Shown here: positions 13,301 to 25,200 of the stretch, one piece after another
Position numbering within the stretch: position 1 is the stretch's first letter
Layout of the letters: each line of letters begins with the position of its first letter
Assembly (NCBI GenBank): GCA_037447605.1
Contig: CM074805.1
Coordinates: 2,347,708 to 2,411,707 of the forward strand
From: Zygnema circumcarinatum
Lineage: Eukaryota; Streptophyta; Zygnematophyceae; Zygnematales; Zygnemataceae
Reading direction: 5' to 3'
Length of the DNA stretch: 64,000 nt
Made by a program: the position numbers and the translations under genes
The notes under the pieces: generated by a model
What the model was told of the DNA's origin: nothing
The model's database searches: none
The model's input: the letters and a program-made list of their open reading frames with translations, nothing else

Positions 13301-13548
13301 AGGCAGAAGGCAGCCAACCCCAAGTGAAGATATTCCATGCTGGAACGGCGTTTGACAGCGAGAAAAGAATAGTCTCTGCAGGAGGCCGTGTGCTGGGAGT
13401 GACGGCTGTTGGGAGGGATGTGCTTGAGGCCCAGAGCAAAGCGTATGCAGTTGTGGATGAGATAGAGTGGTCGACGGGATTCTGTAGGAGGGATATCGGG
13501 TGGAGGGCTGTAGCCCGCCTCCAGAACAGCCAATCAGCCTTGAGCTAA
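10317..13548 (+). CDS. PUR2 (purD homologue): Phosphoribosylamine--glycine ligase (GARS), plastid-targeted, complete, 4 exons
   Basis: GARS catalyses step 2 of de novo purine synthesis: phosphoribosylamine + glycine + ATP to GAR. Exons 10317-10581, 11378-11751, 12029-12559 and 13126-13548 sum to 1593 nt, giving 530 residues (plant GARS about 530). The start was chosen because GCCGCCATGG is a strong context and the reading frame upstream is open only from a non-ATG codon. Residues 1-88 are rich in Ala, Ser and Arg and poor in acidic residues, as in a chloroplast transit peptide; in plants the enzyme is organellar. The enzyme core begins with [13 protein letters not shown], followed by GPEAPL, the ATP-grasp stretch [13 protein letters not shown] and [10 protein letters not shown]. 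The C-terminal domain ends near [11 protein letters not shown]. It is monofunctional, without the fused GART/AIRS domains of animals. All introns are GT–AG. Confidence 0.95.
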
Positions 13549-14422
13549 CAGGAGCTTCAACTGTTTTAATTTCAAGAAATTGCCTTTTTGCTGGTTTTTT
13601 CTCCACCAAAGTGCTGCAATGTGAGCTTCATGGAAGCGAGCTGAGAGAGAAGTGGAAGAGGTTGGACGACCACTGGTTGCCGCAGTGAAGGATGGTGCCA
13701 AAGGCGTGTGCATGAAAAGATAAGTGCAAAGGTAGGGAATGGACATATTTTCTATCACATGAAGAATGCGACTACAGACAGATTATCCTACCACGTCTAT
13801 TAAAGGCAATTCACTAAGTATTCTACATGAGTTTCAAGCTCGCGAATATCTGCTACACTATTCAATTAGATGATGATAAGTTCATCGAGAAGACCGTCGT
13901 TCCCAACTTTGCCCGGTGGAGTTCGGAGTTAAACTAAACCAAACCACGAGATCGTCCTCTCACTAAACTTGAGGTGTGACAGCACTCTTATCAAGAGCTA
14001 CTCCAGACAAGAACAGATAGAACCTCCCTTCCATATATCTACCTCGCCGAGTGAGCCAACCCCTCGAACATCTGCAGGCTGAGCACACCGCATTCCCGAG
14101 CACGGAACTGACATTGACACCTTCTCTTACACAACTTTCTACGGACCTTTATAAACACAACCGATTTCTTCCCTAAGGAGCCGCGAATCCACGTATCCGG
14201 CTTCTTACAGCATGTACGGAGCCCGAGAAAAGCGGACAAAACCAGTTTGACTCACCCATCTCCCATGAGAAAAAAGTCACAGCCATTCTCCAGAGTCTTG
14301 AATAAACTGCGGCTTGAGAATGGAAAGCGCCTGGAAACAGCCCCGCGGACATTCAATCGTCAAGTCAACGGCTCTGCCCGTCCTCCCATCAATGTCCAGC
14401 CTACATCCGGAAGACCTGCACT
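13549..14422. other. Convergent intergenic spacer GARS / TOL
   Basis: This 0.87-kb region lies between the stop codons of two converging genes and should hold both 3' UTRs and polyadenylation sites. I see no coding exon, RNA gene or notable repeat in it. Confidence 0.5.
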
Positions 14423-17400
14423 TCAAGATTTCCACTCTAGCCTTGTGGAAGCCATAGACGCGTTGAGAGCTGATTTCTTTGCGCGCGCACTCTGGAGGTC
14501 GACCAAATCACCGAACAGAGTATTCATTGGGTCCTCGTTCCTCGCCAGCTGTTGGGGGGTCAGCGATTTATTAGCTGGCTGATGTTGCTGCTTAGCTAGT
14601 GCAGGCTTCTCCTGAGAGGTGGAACTCCCATTAGGGGTTACCGCGCCTACCCGTCCTGTCAGGTCAGCCCCGACACCGTCTTTGAATGACGATTGCATCT
14701 CACTGCTGCGAGGTGATAACAGCTTCTGTTGAGCGACGTATTCTTGTCGCTGACTTGCTGCAGCAGGAGGGGGTGGCAGGGCGAGGGAACCGAGTTGAGG
14801 AGCAGTAGGGCTTCCATAAAGCATAGCCTGCTGTTGGGGACTGATAGGGCTCTGCCCAAGCCCGGGACCCTGCCCCCAAGGCATGGTGGGCTGCCCCTGC
14901 AGCTGCTGGGGGCTTCCATAGATGTACGCGCGCTGCTGCTCACTCATTGGTTGCTGGGCAGCCATGGCCCACGGAGCAACATAGTTGTTCTCCACAGGAA
15001 GTGGCACCTGTGGTTGCAGCTGCGGCTGGCCATATGTCGGCCCATAGTTGGAGAAGTGAGGAGGCTGCACTCCTGGATAAACAGACTGCGGCGAATCGGA
15101 GGACGGCTGCTGAGGGGGAGGTGGTAAGGCCGTGGCTTGGAATGTGGGAGCTTCATAGCTTCCCTCGTCAAAAGGGTTGTCAACCTGCTGCACAGCTGGA
15201 GGCTGCTGAATCTGAACTGGGGGGAGAGAGGGCTGAGGAGTCGGCACACTGCGGTGAGATATAGGCTGTCCAGGAGGGCCTGGGATAGGCCGAATAGAGG
15301 CACTGCTCAGCTCGTGTCCTGCTTGGCTTGAAGACACATCTTGTTGCTCTTGGACTGTTGCAGGCTTTACTTGAGACGGATATTGTGGCTGCGTTGACAG
15401 CTGTACTGGTGGTGGCGGCGACACCTGCTGGGGGGGTGCGTCGTAAAAGGGATTCGAACCAGAATTTTGAGATTGTTGAAGGACGCTTTGGTAAGACATC
15501 TGGCCACCATTGAACGACGTGGGAGGTGGCATCCGCTCCTGCGAATAGTTGGAAAACTGCTGCTGTTGCTGTTGCTGTTGAGATGGTGTAGGGGCCACTA
15601 GGGCACCTAAGCCACCACTGAGGAGGTCCTCAGATGTATATGAGGAAGACAAAGGAGATGGTCCAGGACCCGGCGGTCCTTGGGGTCGCACTGGAAGATT
15701 TGCTTGACGGCGGTTTCTGGCTGTGGACCTGCAATGCCCATAAAAACCATCACGCAGCAGTCAGGAAAAAAAAAAAAAAAAAAAAAAGCAATACCAGCCA
15801 AAAAAAGGAACACAAAATCTAAAAAGCAGCAGCTATATGCTGGAAACGGACTGCAACTTTAGACGCTAAACAATTTTAGCAGAGGGAAGTGGACAGTAAC
15901 CTATGTGCGAGCTGTCCAAAGTCGTCCTCATCCTCGAAGACGGACTCGTCAGGGTCGAAGCGTACAAGGTTTGCCGGAGGCGAAGCCAAGGAGCCCTCAA
16001 GCGGTGCCTGCCCGCCTGCTTCCAAGGTCTGATGGCGGACGAGCACCTTTTGCAAGTCATCGTTTAGTGCCAAGCCCAGCCTCAATAGCTCCTCATCCCT
16101 GCAGCACCACAGCCAAGAATGAAAAATAAATGACTCAGCGAAGACTTACATCCCACAACTGACCAAGATTGAAAAGGTCAGTGAGCTAAGAAACCACCTG
16201 TTAAGTCTCAAGTGACTGCGGATACTATGAGCAATTTTTTGGCCATAGGCACTCAAGGGATCACATCAAGCTTGCCTCTGTAAGAAGAAAGTAACAAATT
16301 TGAAATACATGCTTGTTTAAAGATATTCTAAAGAAGGGGCCAAGGAGCAGCACAATAAGGCTGCTATATTCAGCACAAAGACAAAGAGTAGCTGTACTGC
16401 ATAGTCTGTAAGCATATTCTACATTAAAGCCCAAGCAGCGTGTGACTACAGGGCATTTGAAATACAAACGAAGCCGCTCTTAACATCGTGTCGATAAAAG
16501 TGAAACTTGAACAAAAAGCGCCGCCTCCTAACTATACCCACTTAAGGCCAAAAAAAAACTAAACATCTGTCCAATTGATCAAGACAAAACCCGGCTCTAC
16601 CAGCTTAAGGTGATCGAGGTAAGTCACTGCTTTGGAGCAGTGAGTTAACGCGCTTGCGTGCACCAAACCAAAATAAACCAAAACCCAAAACCTTGACTTG
16701 TAGAATTTGGACACGGATCATACTTTCCCGATTTCCTCCCTATCAGTGAAATCCCCGAGGTATCATCACTTGAAAATCGTACACAAAAGCTATGTACTAG
16801 GCACCAATACCTGCGCAGGCTAAATTGTGAAGATGAAAACTTCCAAACAGGCTTACCCTGTTGTATTGACAAGAGTCATGATGCGGCGCTGGTTGGTGTG
16901 GCATTGCTCCACAAGGTCGACAATGATATCATCCTTCAATGCCTGCGCACAAAAAATCAACCCCCAAATACTCCTGATCCTTAACACTGGCGCCAAACCA
17001 CGAAACCATACATTGGTTCTTCAACTCATTAGTGTTCCACTTGCGTAAACAGTACATGCAAATTCATAATAAACGCTATTATTCACTCTTCTCCAGCTAT
17101 GACAGAATCATTCTTGGCCAATCTGCAGATCTGCATCTACGCACGTGCTATGGAACATGGGCTCTCTCACAGCACAAGATTAGTATCAGCAGTTATAAAC
17201 ACGTAAATCGTCAACAACACATGATAGAAAGGACAGGGGCATGTCACTAAGACGGAGTAGTGGGCTCACACTGTCAACCCTCCCCTGAGGTTGACAAGCC
17301 AGCCGTTCCCTCCCCACATTCAGAATTTCCGCATCCTATAAAATTCACTGAATCTCAAACCCTCAGACCCGACTGGGCCAGTATAAACAACCTCTGTACC

Positions 17401-20400
17401 TATCACACACTACGTCCTCCCGCGATAATGTGATAGAAAGCTATCTGTTACACATCCGATGCCGTGCTGCCATGGCAGCGCAGTGTGTGACAGAGGCATG
17501 ACATCTCACTCAGCGTAGCCCCGAGCATGGCCTATCTGCATCTTCATGCAAGCCTTGTTTGCTCGGGGCAAAGCAGACCCATTTGACAGGAGAACTTTGG
17601 GACGATGCACAATTGACTGCGTGGTAGAACTTGTGCAATTTCTCATCCGCTAATTTCTCGTCCGAAATTTTCTTTTGGTGATCCGTGCATTATGTAAATA
17701 GAAAACATGACGCGATCTGCTCGATGTCGTTTTTTTTTTATTGCCTAATACTTTCACTGAACTGAACTCCATCCAATGAATTAAATCAGGAATTGACTTT
17801 TTGAGTTCCAGATATAAGAGCTATATCCTCCACGAACTTTGACATAGGCTCAGTTATAGATGTACTGGCCTTCAACACACGCATTTCATTTGCTTGTCCT
17901 TTTCAATAGTGCTCACCTTAGAGTCGTGTATGTCCACAGCACTAAGCATATCGGCAAGCACCTCCATACTGCTTCGTGCATTCGCAATATCTCCTATCCT
18001 GCAAATCCATTCCAAGGTTCTTTAAGTTGAAGGACATGGTCCACATCACCCATAGAAAAACAAAAGGTTCATCCTACAGACACAGAAGCCCTTTTCTCCT
18101 GCCTACACTTATGGTATCTAGTCACTGTTCCCTACTCGCCACAGGTTCACTGCAGAAATGACAGACCTCTTTCAGTTCCGCGTACTTGACTAAAGCTCTA
18201 CCGACTCTTCCAACTCATTACCACATCCCAACAGCCTTAAAACACTCCTGTGAAAGCCACGCGAAGGAATGATATCCCTCCAATTCTCATCAGAGAGCCA
18301 ACAAAAAGGAGTGACAAACAAACGCACAGCAGAATAAAGCGCAACGGTTCCATGCTGCGTACCCCATGCTACCATCATTTACACCTTCCAAAGGTGGCGG
18401 AGCAGCAGTTGCAGGGCTGCCAGGTGAGCTGTATGATGGCACTGGCTGATGGGGTTCGGAAGGATGCATCGGCGGCGGGTTGAAGATGGAACTTCCATGA
18501 CGACGAGGGGGGAACGACACCCCATGGCGCTGCAAAGGAAAAAGCCACCCAACGGCCTAAGTTCAACTTTACACTGCATGCCGTCAGATCTGAACTGGCA
18601 GGACTCCTTGCTTTGTGAGCTGCTGGGAATGACACAACGTCAACCAGGTAGTGTCCTAAGCCACCCTCGTCATTTGCAACCTTCGACCTCCTACATCTCT
18701 TCTTTAGACAGCTTCAAGCGGTTATCCCTTAATTGCCATCGAAGCCCGCCGCATTTTCTACCATCAGTGCATACAAACCCAGCTTGCTCTGACACACGTC
18801 GCAACTGAGCACGTCGCGCCTATCTCTCTTTAACGGCAAAAGCAGAACGTAAACTACAACTCCTGTCTGTAAGCCAAGTTCTTTCCGGTTATAAAGCTAA
18901 CTAGGCAGCTCACTGGGCCTTCATGGTCTAAACTGTTAAAGCCCAACTGCATAAGATTAATTCATAAATTGAGGGAGCTAAAGATTCAAAAGCAACTCCC
19001 TCTGAGACTTGCATCAACCATTTGACCTGTATCGACGAACCGTGAATTTGCTGCTTTTCACTCTATGACCTCCCTTTAGAGCGAAAATTTTAAAGGCCAA
19101 TGCACCTACGCGAAGCTCATCGTAGGCTTGAAAATAGTGTGGATATCTCCCTGTTGGACCTCCGAATGCCTCCTGCCACATGTCCAGCAGCTCCAGAATT
19201 TGATCTCGGACCTGTAAGTTACTCTGCACGTACCACCGACAAGGACAAAAAAATTGCCTTTAATCTCAGAGCTCTCAAATCCTCCCCTCTTCCGATTTGT
19301 GATGGACCTATAAACAGTTATGGTTGAAAGGAAGTCTCTTGTAAAACGAACTACAGCCGAAAGGCTGCTTGAGGACAAGTTGCTCTATTTAAAGAGAAAG
19401 ACACAGACTTCATTGAAATACTTGCGATGGCCTTTACTCTGCCATAATCTGCTACGGCCTCTAAACTCTAAAGCCTGGCTCTTTAACCGAGGAAGTGGCT
19501 CTGAAGAAAGCACTACAGTGAGTCATTCTGGCATAAATCTCTAAGCCCAGTGGTCCGTTGGTACGTCAACGATAAAAAAATGACGCTTGAAAGCATTCTC
19601 AGTCAGTCCTCGAAACACGCCGAATTTGTCAAAAGAGTGCGTTGAGGTCGGACAGACACCTTGCCCTCCAGTGAGGACAGGTGCATTGTGGCACTGTGCA
19701 CAATAGTCGCTTGCATGGAGAGCAAGCACAAGTTATGTCATGGACGAATGGCTGTTGAGGGGCATGGTCAGTGCCATTGAGTCTACTAGGTTATCATCGG
19801 TTGCATAGCATAGCTTGAGAAAAAGCATGCTCGCATAGGCGCTTGCAATATAGCAATTGAAGAGGCGTAGTCCTGCAGCGACAGCGCAAGAACTATAGAC
19901 ACATAAACCTGACAAGTTGTCTTGCTGACAAAAGGAGTGTCCCGGAATAGGTCCACGGACCTTTTCTTAAAAAGAGAACGAAAAACAATCATAACCGGTT
20001 TCTCAGGGGAGAAAAAACTACGCCTGTCACCTTTCTTCATAAGTACTTGTCCTTCAAGTGAGGACATCGTTCCTAAGAGCCAAGGGACACAAGGGCCAAA
20101 AGTAAAGGAAAAAAAAGCATGCCCGCCAATAACCTGCTGTCAAAGCCAGATCCTTGACCTCCCTTCACCAAATGCAGCTACATATATAAAGAAGATATAG
20201 AGGCGAGGTGGAGTTGAAGAAAAACACTTTGGTAAAACAAGTTGCCTTAACCCATGCTACAAAATCGCCTTGAATATAAATTGCTCTCACAGAAAGAAGT
20301 AGTTTTCTTTCAAAGCCGAGTAAAAGAATGGTTTAAAAATTGTATCAGGTTAAGAAAATCAAACGAGGACAATGCCATGTGCGAGTACGCACAAAAGACC

Positions 20401-21181
20401 CTACGCAAGATGAAGTTAAAATGTGAAGGAGTTGTCCTGGCTCAAGCAGTAGCTTTTACTACCTCAAGGATAGGAAGACGGAGACGAGGTTCTGGCGCGG
20501 CCTGAGAACTACAGTACACACGCCAATAACACCGAAATTACCTTTTTCTTTACTATCTTCACCATCTCATGCAAAACGTCCTTTTCAGCAACTTGTACAT
20601 GTACGTACTCCCCGCAATTCTTCAGCATTGTTTCCAAAAGCTGCAGCAGCTCCCCCAGAACAAGGTCAAATTTAGTGCTTTTGCAAAAGTATGTTCTACG
20701 GGGAGCAAGAGATGCTTCCACGAAAAAGTTCTTTCCCTACCGTACTCTTAAAGAAAGGTACATCAGAAAACTGTTATGAAGTGCACACGCAATCTACTCA
20801 CCGTAAGTGCGAGCATTTGCACTCTGGCATCCTTGTTCTGCAGCCGCTTTTTGATGACTTTCATCACATCACGAGCTTGACTGCAAGACTCGAGAAACAA
20901 AAAAACGGAAAAAAATTCAACGCAATAGCTGATTTACAGAATGCTGCAGGCAGTCAACCAGGCTAAGTGCATCCAGCAATTGCCATCAACCTTACCATGT
21001 CTGCAACAATTTTTCACCAGCTTCACCTGAGCAGACAACTGGCATACCTGGGGTCTGTGTTGAGGCCATCGACAATATCCATATTGCTGCTCCAGTCAGG
21101 CTGCATGAGCAGCCCACTCGTCGCCTTCTCCACCTGATGCCCCATCGGCGAGAGGCTTCCACCAGAGAATAGTTTCGCCAT
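14423..21181 (-). CDS. TOL: TOM1-like (TOL) VHS–GAT ubiquitin-binding endosomal sorting protein, complete, 9 exons
   Basis: Plant TOL proteins bind ubiquitinated membrane cargo and hand it to the ESCRT pathway, replacing ESCRT-0. Exons (minus): 21048-21181, 20802-20880, 20542-20640, 19110-19223, 18385-18529, 17917-17993, 16857-16942, 15901-16098, 14423-15728. They total 2238 nt and 745 residues, at the long end for the family. Residues ~10-142 form the VHS domain (VEKATS at the start, LKNCGEYVHVQVAEKDVL, WQEAFGG). Residues ~191-310 form the GAT domain (IANARSSMEVLADML, DLVEQCHTNQRRI). The rest is a long Pro/Gln-rich tail with two NPF motifs (near 15445 and 15170, possible EH-domain ligands) and a terminal FGDLVDL stretch like a clathrin/adaptor ligand. 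The exon 6 acceptor is read as TAG at 17994-17995 because the adjacent CAG would break frame. Introns up to 1.3 kb hold nothing recognisable apart from a short A-run at about 15767. Confidence 0.92.
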
Positions 21182-21470
21182 GGCTGAGCCTCTACAGCGC
21201 CTAATCACCTGGCACACTGCCCTGTCGCCTTGCCAGACACCTCGTTCTCTCCCGACCCCCCTCCCCCTTCCCCTTCCCCTTCCCCTTCCCCCTTCCCCCT
21301 TCCCCCTTCCCCCTCTCCCTCTCCCCCTCCCACTCGCTTCTCTTTCCCTCCCCCTCGCCCTCGCCCTCAGCGTGAGGTCGATATCCCACGTGGGGGCCCT
21401 GGCTGGCTGACGTCAGGACAGGCGCCGCGTGGCAGCAGCAGCGGCTTCTGCGAAACGGTTGCCCGGAGAG

Positions 21471-21522
21471 GTTGGTTGGTTGGCTGACTGGTTGGTTGGT
21501 CCGTTGGTTGGCTGGTTGGTTG
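21471..21522. repeat. GGTTGGTT/GGCT tandem run
   Basis: About 50 bp of imperfect GGTTGGTTGGTTGGCT units in the TOL/CDC27 promoter region. The strand with runs of GG could in principle fold as a two-layer G-quadruplex; that is inference only. Confidence 0.6.
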
Positions 21523-21879
21523 CCGCCAGCTTCTTCACCTTTTGATGACGTGGCGCACCTCGAATGACGCCATCTATCCCAACGCGGACGGCTGAAGTTC
21601 AGCACTCGGCGAACTTCGTTCGCAGGTTTGCAACCTCCGCCTCAGTTTGCAACTAGCTCCCTCTGCGCTTCCTTCGACCGACCGGCCGCAGCATGCGGTC
21701 GCACCCCTCCCTTCCGCCCTACCTCTCGTTCACGTCCGACTTTCGTTTCCAGTTTCTCTTAAGTTGCAAACCAGCGCGATTCGGTTTCTTAGAAAAAAGC
21801 AGGGAGCCCGTTCGCACGAGCGTCCGACTGTTGAACTTCGCGCGACGTCGCTCGCCTGCTGCCGGGAACGTGCGATGAC

Positions 21880-21950
21880 CGTACTATAGCCGTACAAAGC
21901 CGTACTGTATACGGACGCAGTGCTACAGTACGCGGAATGCGTGCCCGTAC
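21880..21950. promoter_or_regulatory. Cluster of five GTAC cores (CCGTAC motif)
   Basis: GTAC occurs at about 21881, 21892, 21902, 21927 and 21947; the first three are CCGTAC spaced 10-11 bp, one helical turn. GTAC is the known core of SBP-domain (SPL/CRR1) binding sites. The cluster is about 320-390 bp upstream of the CDC27 start. Binding is an inference. Confidence 0.4.
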
Positions 21951-22270
21951 CGTGATGGGGTGTCGCCTTACTGGGTAATGCCGTTGACCGCTGACTGCAT
22001 GAGCAGTTAGCACAGTTCAGTCGTGCCGCACATAGCAACACGCTTCCTGTCACAGTTCGGCAGCCCTTGAACGGCGCACGGCACAGCGAGCATAGAGCGC
22101 GACGTGACTGGCGCAAGCAAGCAAGCAGAGGGAAATTTGAAACCCGCGGGTGGCGGTTGGCGCGGGGGAGGGGGGGCCTGTCTGGCTGCGTACCTGGGGG
22201 AGCTGGGCTGGGCCGGGCTGGGCTGTGCAGGCGCGAGGGAGGGAGGGGCGGAGCGTCTGGAAGGAAGCGC

Positions 22271-25200
22271 ATGGAGGCCTGCCTGCTCTCCAGCGTCAGG
22301 CGCTACCTCGACCTATTCTGCTACGCAAATGCCATCTTCCTCGCTGAGCGTCTCTATGCGGGCTTTCCCTCCGAGGCATGGAATCAACTTCCTGCAAGCA
22401 CTATCAAAACCCCCTGTTGCACGAGTCGGGTGTTGCAGGTCTGGCGTGCTGTGCTGGATCTCAACTGTGCAGGGGTGGCGTGGAGGGGTGCTGGTCGCAG
22501 GCAAATCGCCTGTTGCTCTCTCAGTGTTACTTTAGAGCAGATCAGCCTCAGCGAGCGTATCATCTCCTGAAAGGCATGTCAAAGCCTCGATCACATAGCT
22601 TTGCTCTTTGCTGCACACCAGTCGTGATAGTGTGAAGAACCAGTCGCAGCAAAATTTACTTGAGTCGTTCTCAGAGGGAAAAGGGGGGTGATGGTAATCA
22701 GGTAGCAAGTCCGCTCAGTGCCGCTACCTGTTGGCCCTTGTCTGCTTGCAATTGCACTTGTTGCCGGAAGCCGAGGCAGCATTAACGCCACGATCTTCCG
22801 AACGACAGAACTCGGTTCGCTCCGCCTTGATTCTTTAAAGAGCCACTAGTTTGCACCTTCAGTGTTCATTTGAACGTGTGGGACGACGTTAGTTTCTGTA
22901 ACATGATCTAGATTAAATTGATGCCATTTTCTCACTCATCGCTTCCAAATCTCAACCTATAGGTCGAACGTAGTGAAATTCATGTGCAATGAGCTCGGTC
23001 AATTCCTCCTTCACTCCTGCATAGAGCGCGAGGCGTGCAACTAGCCAACATTAAATGATGTTCAAGGCCTGTAATGCTTTCAAAGAGGCTTAGTTGTAGG
23101 GTGGCTGGTTCAAAGCCTTCATTGCTACTTGACTTTTTTTACATCGAGAATGTAATCCACAGGTCCCAAATGGAGGCGCTGGCCTCTACCTCCTGGGCGT
23201 CATCTGCAGGTGAGCATTTGATCACCCGGACAGGAAGTAGGGCCTGAAGACAATGCTATTGTGAAGATTTTTGTTGACAGTTGAATTCCTGGGGAAATTT
23301 TGTGCAGACGGACAGATAGACGGCAGGCAGCTATTCAGCACTTGAGTGAAGCATTAGCTCTTGACCCCTTCCTATGGTGCGCATACGAGGAACTCTGTCA
23401 ACTTGGTGGGTGGGGACTCCTTACCACAATCTTTCTCCCTATTTTTCCCACACCCGCAGGTTCTTCTTTACCTTTTAGCCTGCAGTTTGTTTGCTTCCAA
23501 GAAGACTTCGGTCACATAAATGTTTTGGCTGCTTGAATAGCAGGAGCTGAAGAGGAAGCTGCTCGTGCATATGGAGATGCCGCCAATGCAGCTGCCGCAC
23601 AGCTTGCTCAGCAAGCTGCAACAACGGCAGTCGGTGGCGGAGCCTCTGCTCGCCAGCATTTTCAAGAGGAGGAGTTCTTCCGGTCTGGAAGTCCGCAGCA
23701 CATGCACACACCGCTTGGAATTCAACTTGGATCAGGCCTTTCTGGCTCTGTTGCATCATTACCCTCTACACCCCAATCGGCCTTTTCAACTCCGCCCCCC
23801 ATTTCTGCACCGGTGGGTTAATTTGCTGGTGAAGCAGTTGGAAGGAGCAGGGGTAGCATTGCAGGCACGCACTTAAATAGCCGCGGAGCGGCAGTTGGAA
23901 GAGCAAAGCAAACTGCTAACGTCACGAGGGCTCCAATTGCGTTGATGCCTAAATCAGGTTTTACCAATGGCGCCAGCTCCTTTAGGGAAGGCTGTTCAGC
24001 AGCAACTGCAGGCAGTGCCTATCGACAGCCTTGGGTCTATGCTGGAGGGCTCTCCTCGCCTGAGGACTGGAAGTGCCCAAGGGGCAGGAGGAAGACGAAA
24101 GTTCGTTGACGAGGGGAAACTTCGTAAGGTGTGTTCTCATGTGCAAGGCTATCTTTTACTGGTAGAAGGAAATTCAGTGAGAGGAGAATTTGTGCACACT
24201 TGAACCAGTGTTGAGCAGGAGTGAAGTTACGAGTACTCATCCTAGCATACCTGTAGAAAGGCAGATGACGGACACTTAGCTGACCTTGAAACGTGTGTGA
24301 GTGCTTAGGGAATTCATATTAGATTATCTTGCAGACATCGGCACGTGTGGAAGCATGATATTGCAGTGATATGTTCAGTTGTTTTACTTTGATCTGCTAG
24401 CCTTGAGGCAAAGGCGCAGTTTGGTAGACAAAGGAGAACTAAAGCTCCCAGGAAAGGCGAGGAACAGAGTAAGGCAATTTTTTATCCAAAGGAGGGTTTG
24501 GTACACTAAGAAATTGGGCATCCAGTTTATCTGGAGGCATGGCATAAGGCTTGGTCAGGCATTTTTTTGGCGAAAGAGCGAGTTAGGCTAGAGCATGGCG
24601 CTCCAGCAGCAGCTTCAGTAGTGTGAATATTGCGTATACAGGCATGCAGGAAGGTAGTTTGTGGCTGTATAGATATAGCATACGGTGAACTGGCGCCAGG
24701 AGGGCTGAAGTAGAGGCTATTTTGAACAGGATAGCAGGCGAAGTTCTTGTGCAACTTTTGTTAATGGAAAGGGCAGGAGCCAGCAAATTTGAAGTATTTT
24801 GGATGGTGTGCAGGTTGCTGGGAGGCTCTTTGCTGAACCTGCAGCACTTAGAAGGAGCACACGGTTGGCCGAAGGCAGCACCCGCTTGGCTGGTGGTGCA
24901 AGGAGTGGTAGTGTTGGTGCTGGCCTCGCTACAGGAGGTGAACGCGGTTCAAGTGCGACTGTGAGTGAGCGGCCGCGGCATCAAGGGCGGAGGGCAGGTG
25001 ACTTGACCCCTGATGAAAGTGGTGAGTTCCGGAGTCTTGCTTTTTGTATACAAAAAACTGCAGGAGCTGGCGTTGTTTAAGAATCCGTGAAACCTTGGGC
25101 AGGAAACTCCTTTTAAATTGGCTGGAATGGAGTTGGTGTACTGCAGGACGACGAGTGGAGCTCACACAGGGCCCTACAACTGAAGGGGAGGGTATCAGCA

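Larger units (their letters stand above)
21182..22270. promoter_or_regulatory. Divergent promoter region TOL / CDC27
   Basis: This 1.1-kb GC-rich spacer separates two outward-facing start codons. It contains a CCCCTT pyrimidine tract (about 21262-21332), a CCCACGTGGG G-box near 21388, a GGTT/GGCT tandem run (21471-21522) and a dense cluster of CGTAC motifs (21880-21950). No exon is visible. Which elements belong to which gene cannot be told from sequence. Confidence 0.55.

Noticed and set aside
14729-15303. Overlapping frames opposite or within the TOL C-terminal exon
   Set aside because: They are frame shadows of the Gln/Pro-rich tail, whose own frame joins the VHS/GAT exons in phase.
15440-15460. 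GGTTCGAATCC, resembling a tRNA B-box
   Set aside because: It lies inside the TOL coding exon (encoding an NPF motif), and no A-box or cloverleaf can be drawn around it.
21201-21605. Gly/Glu-rich and Pro/Ser-rich frames over the pyrimidine tract
   Set aside because: Simple-sequence artefacts in the TOL/CDC27 promoter region.
23821-23957. Open Gly/Arg/Ser frame between CDC27 exons 6 and 7
   Set aside because: It does not keep phase with the exon carrying the RRKFVDEGKLRK signature; treated as intron.
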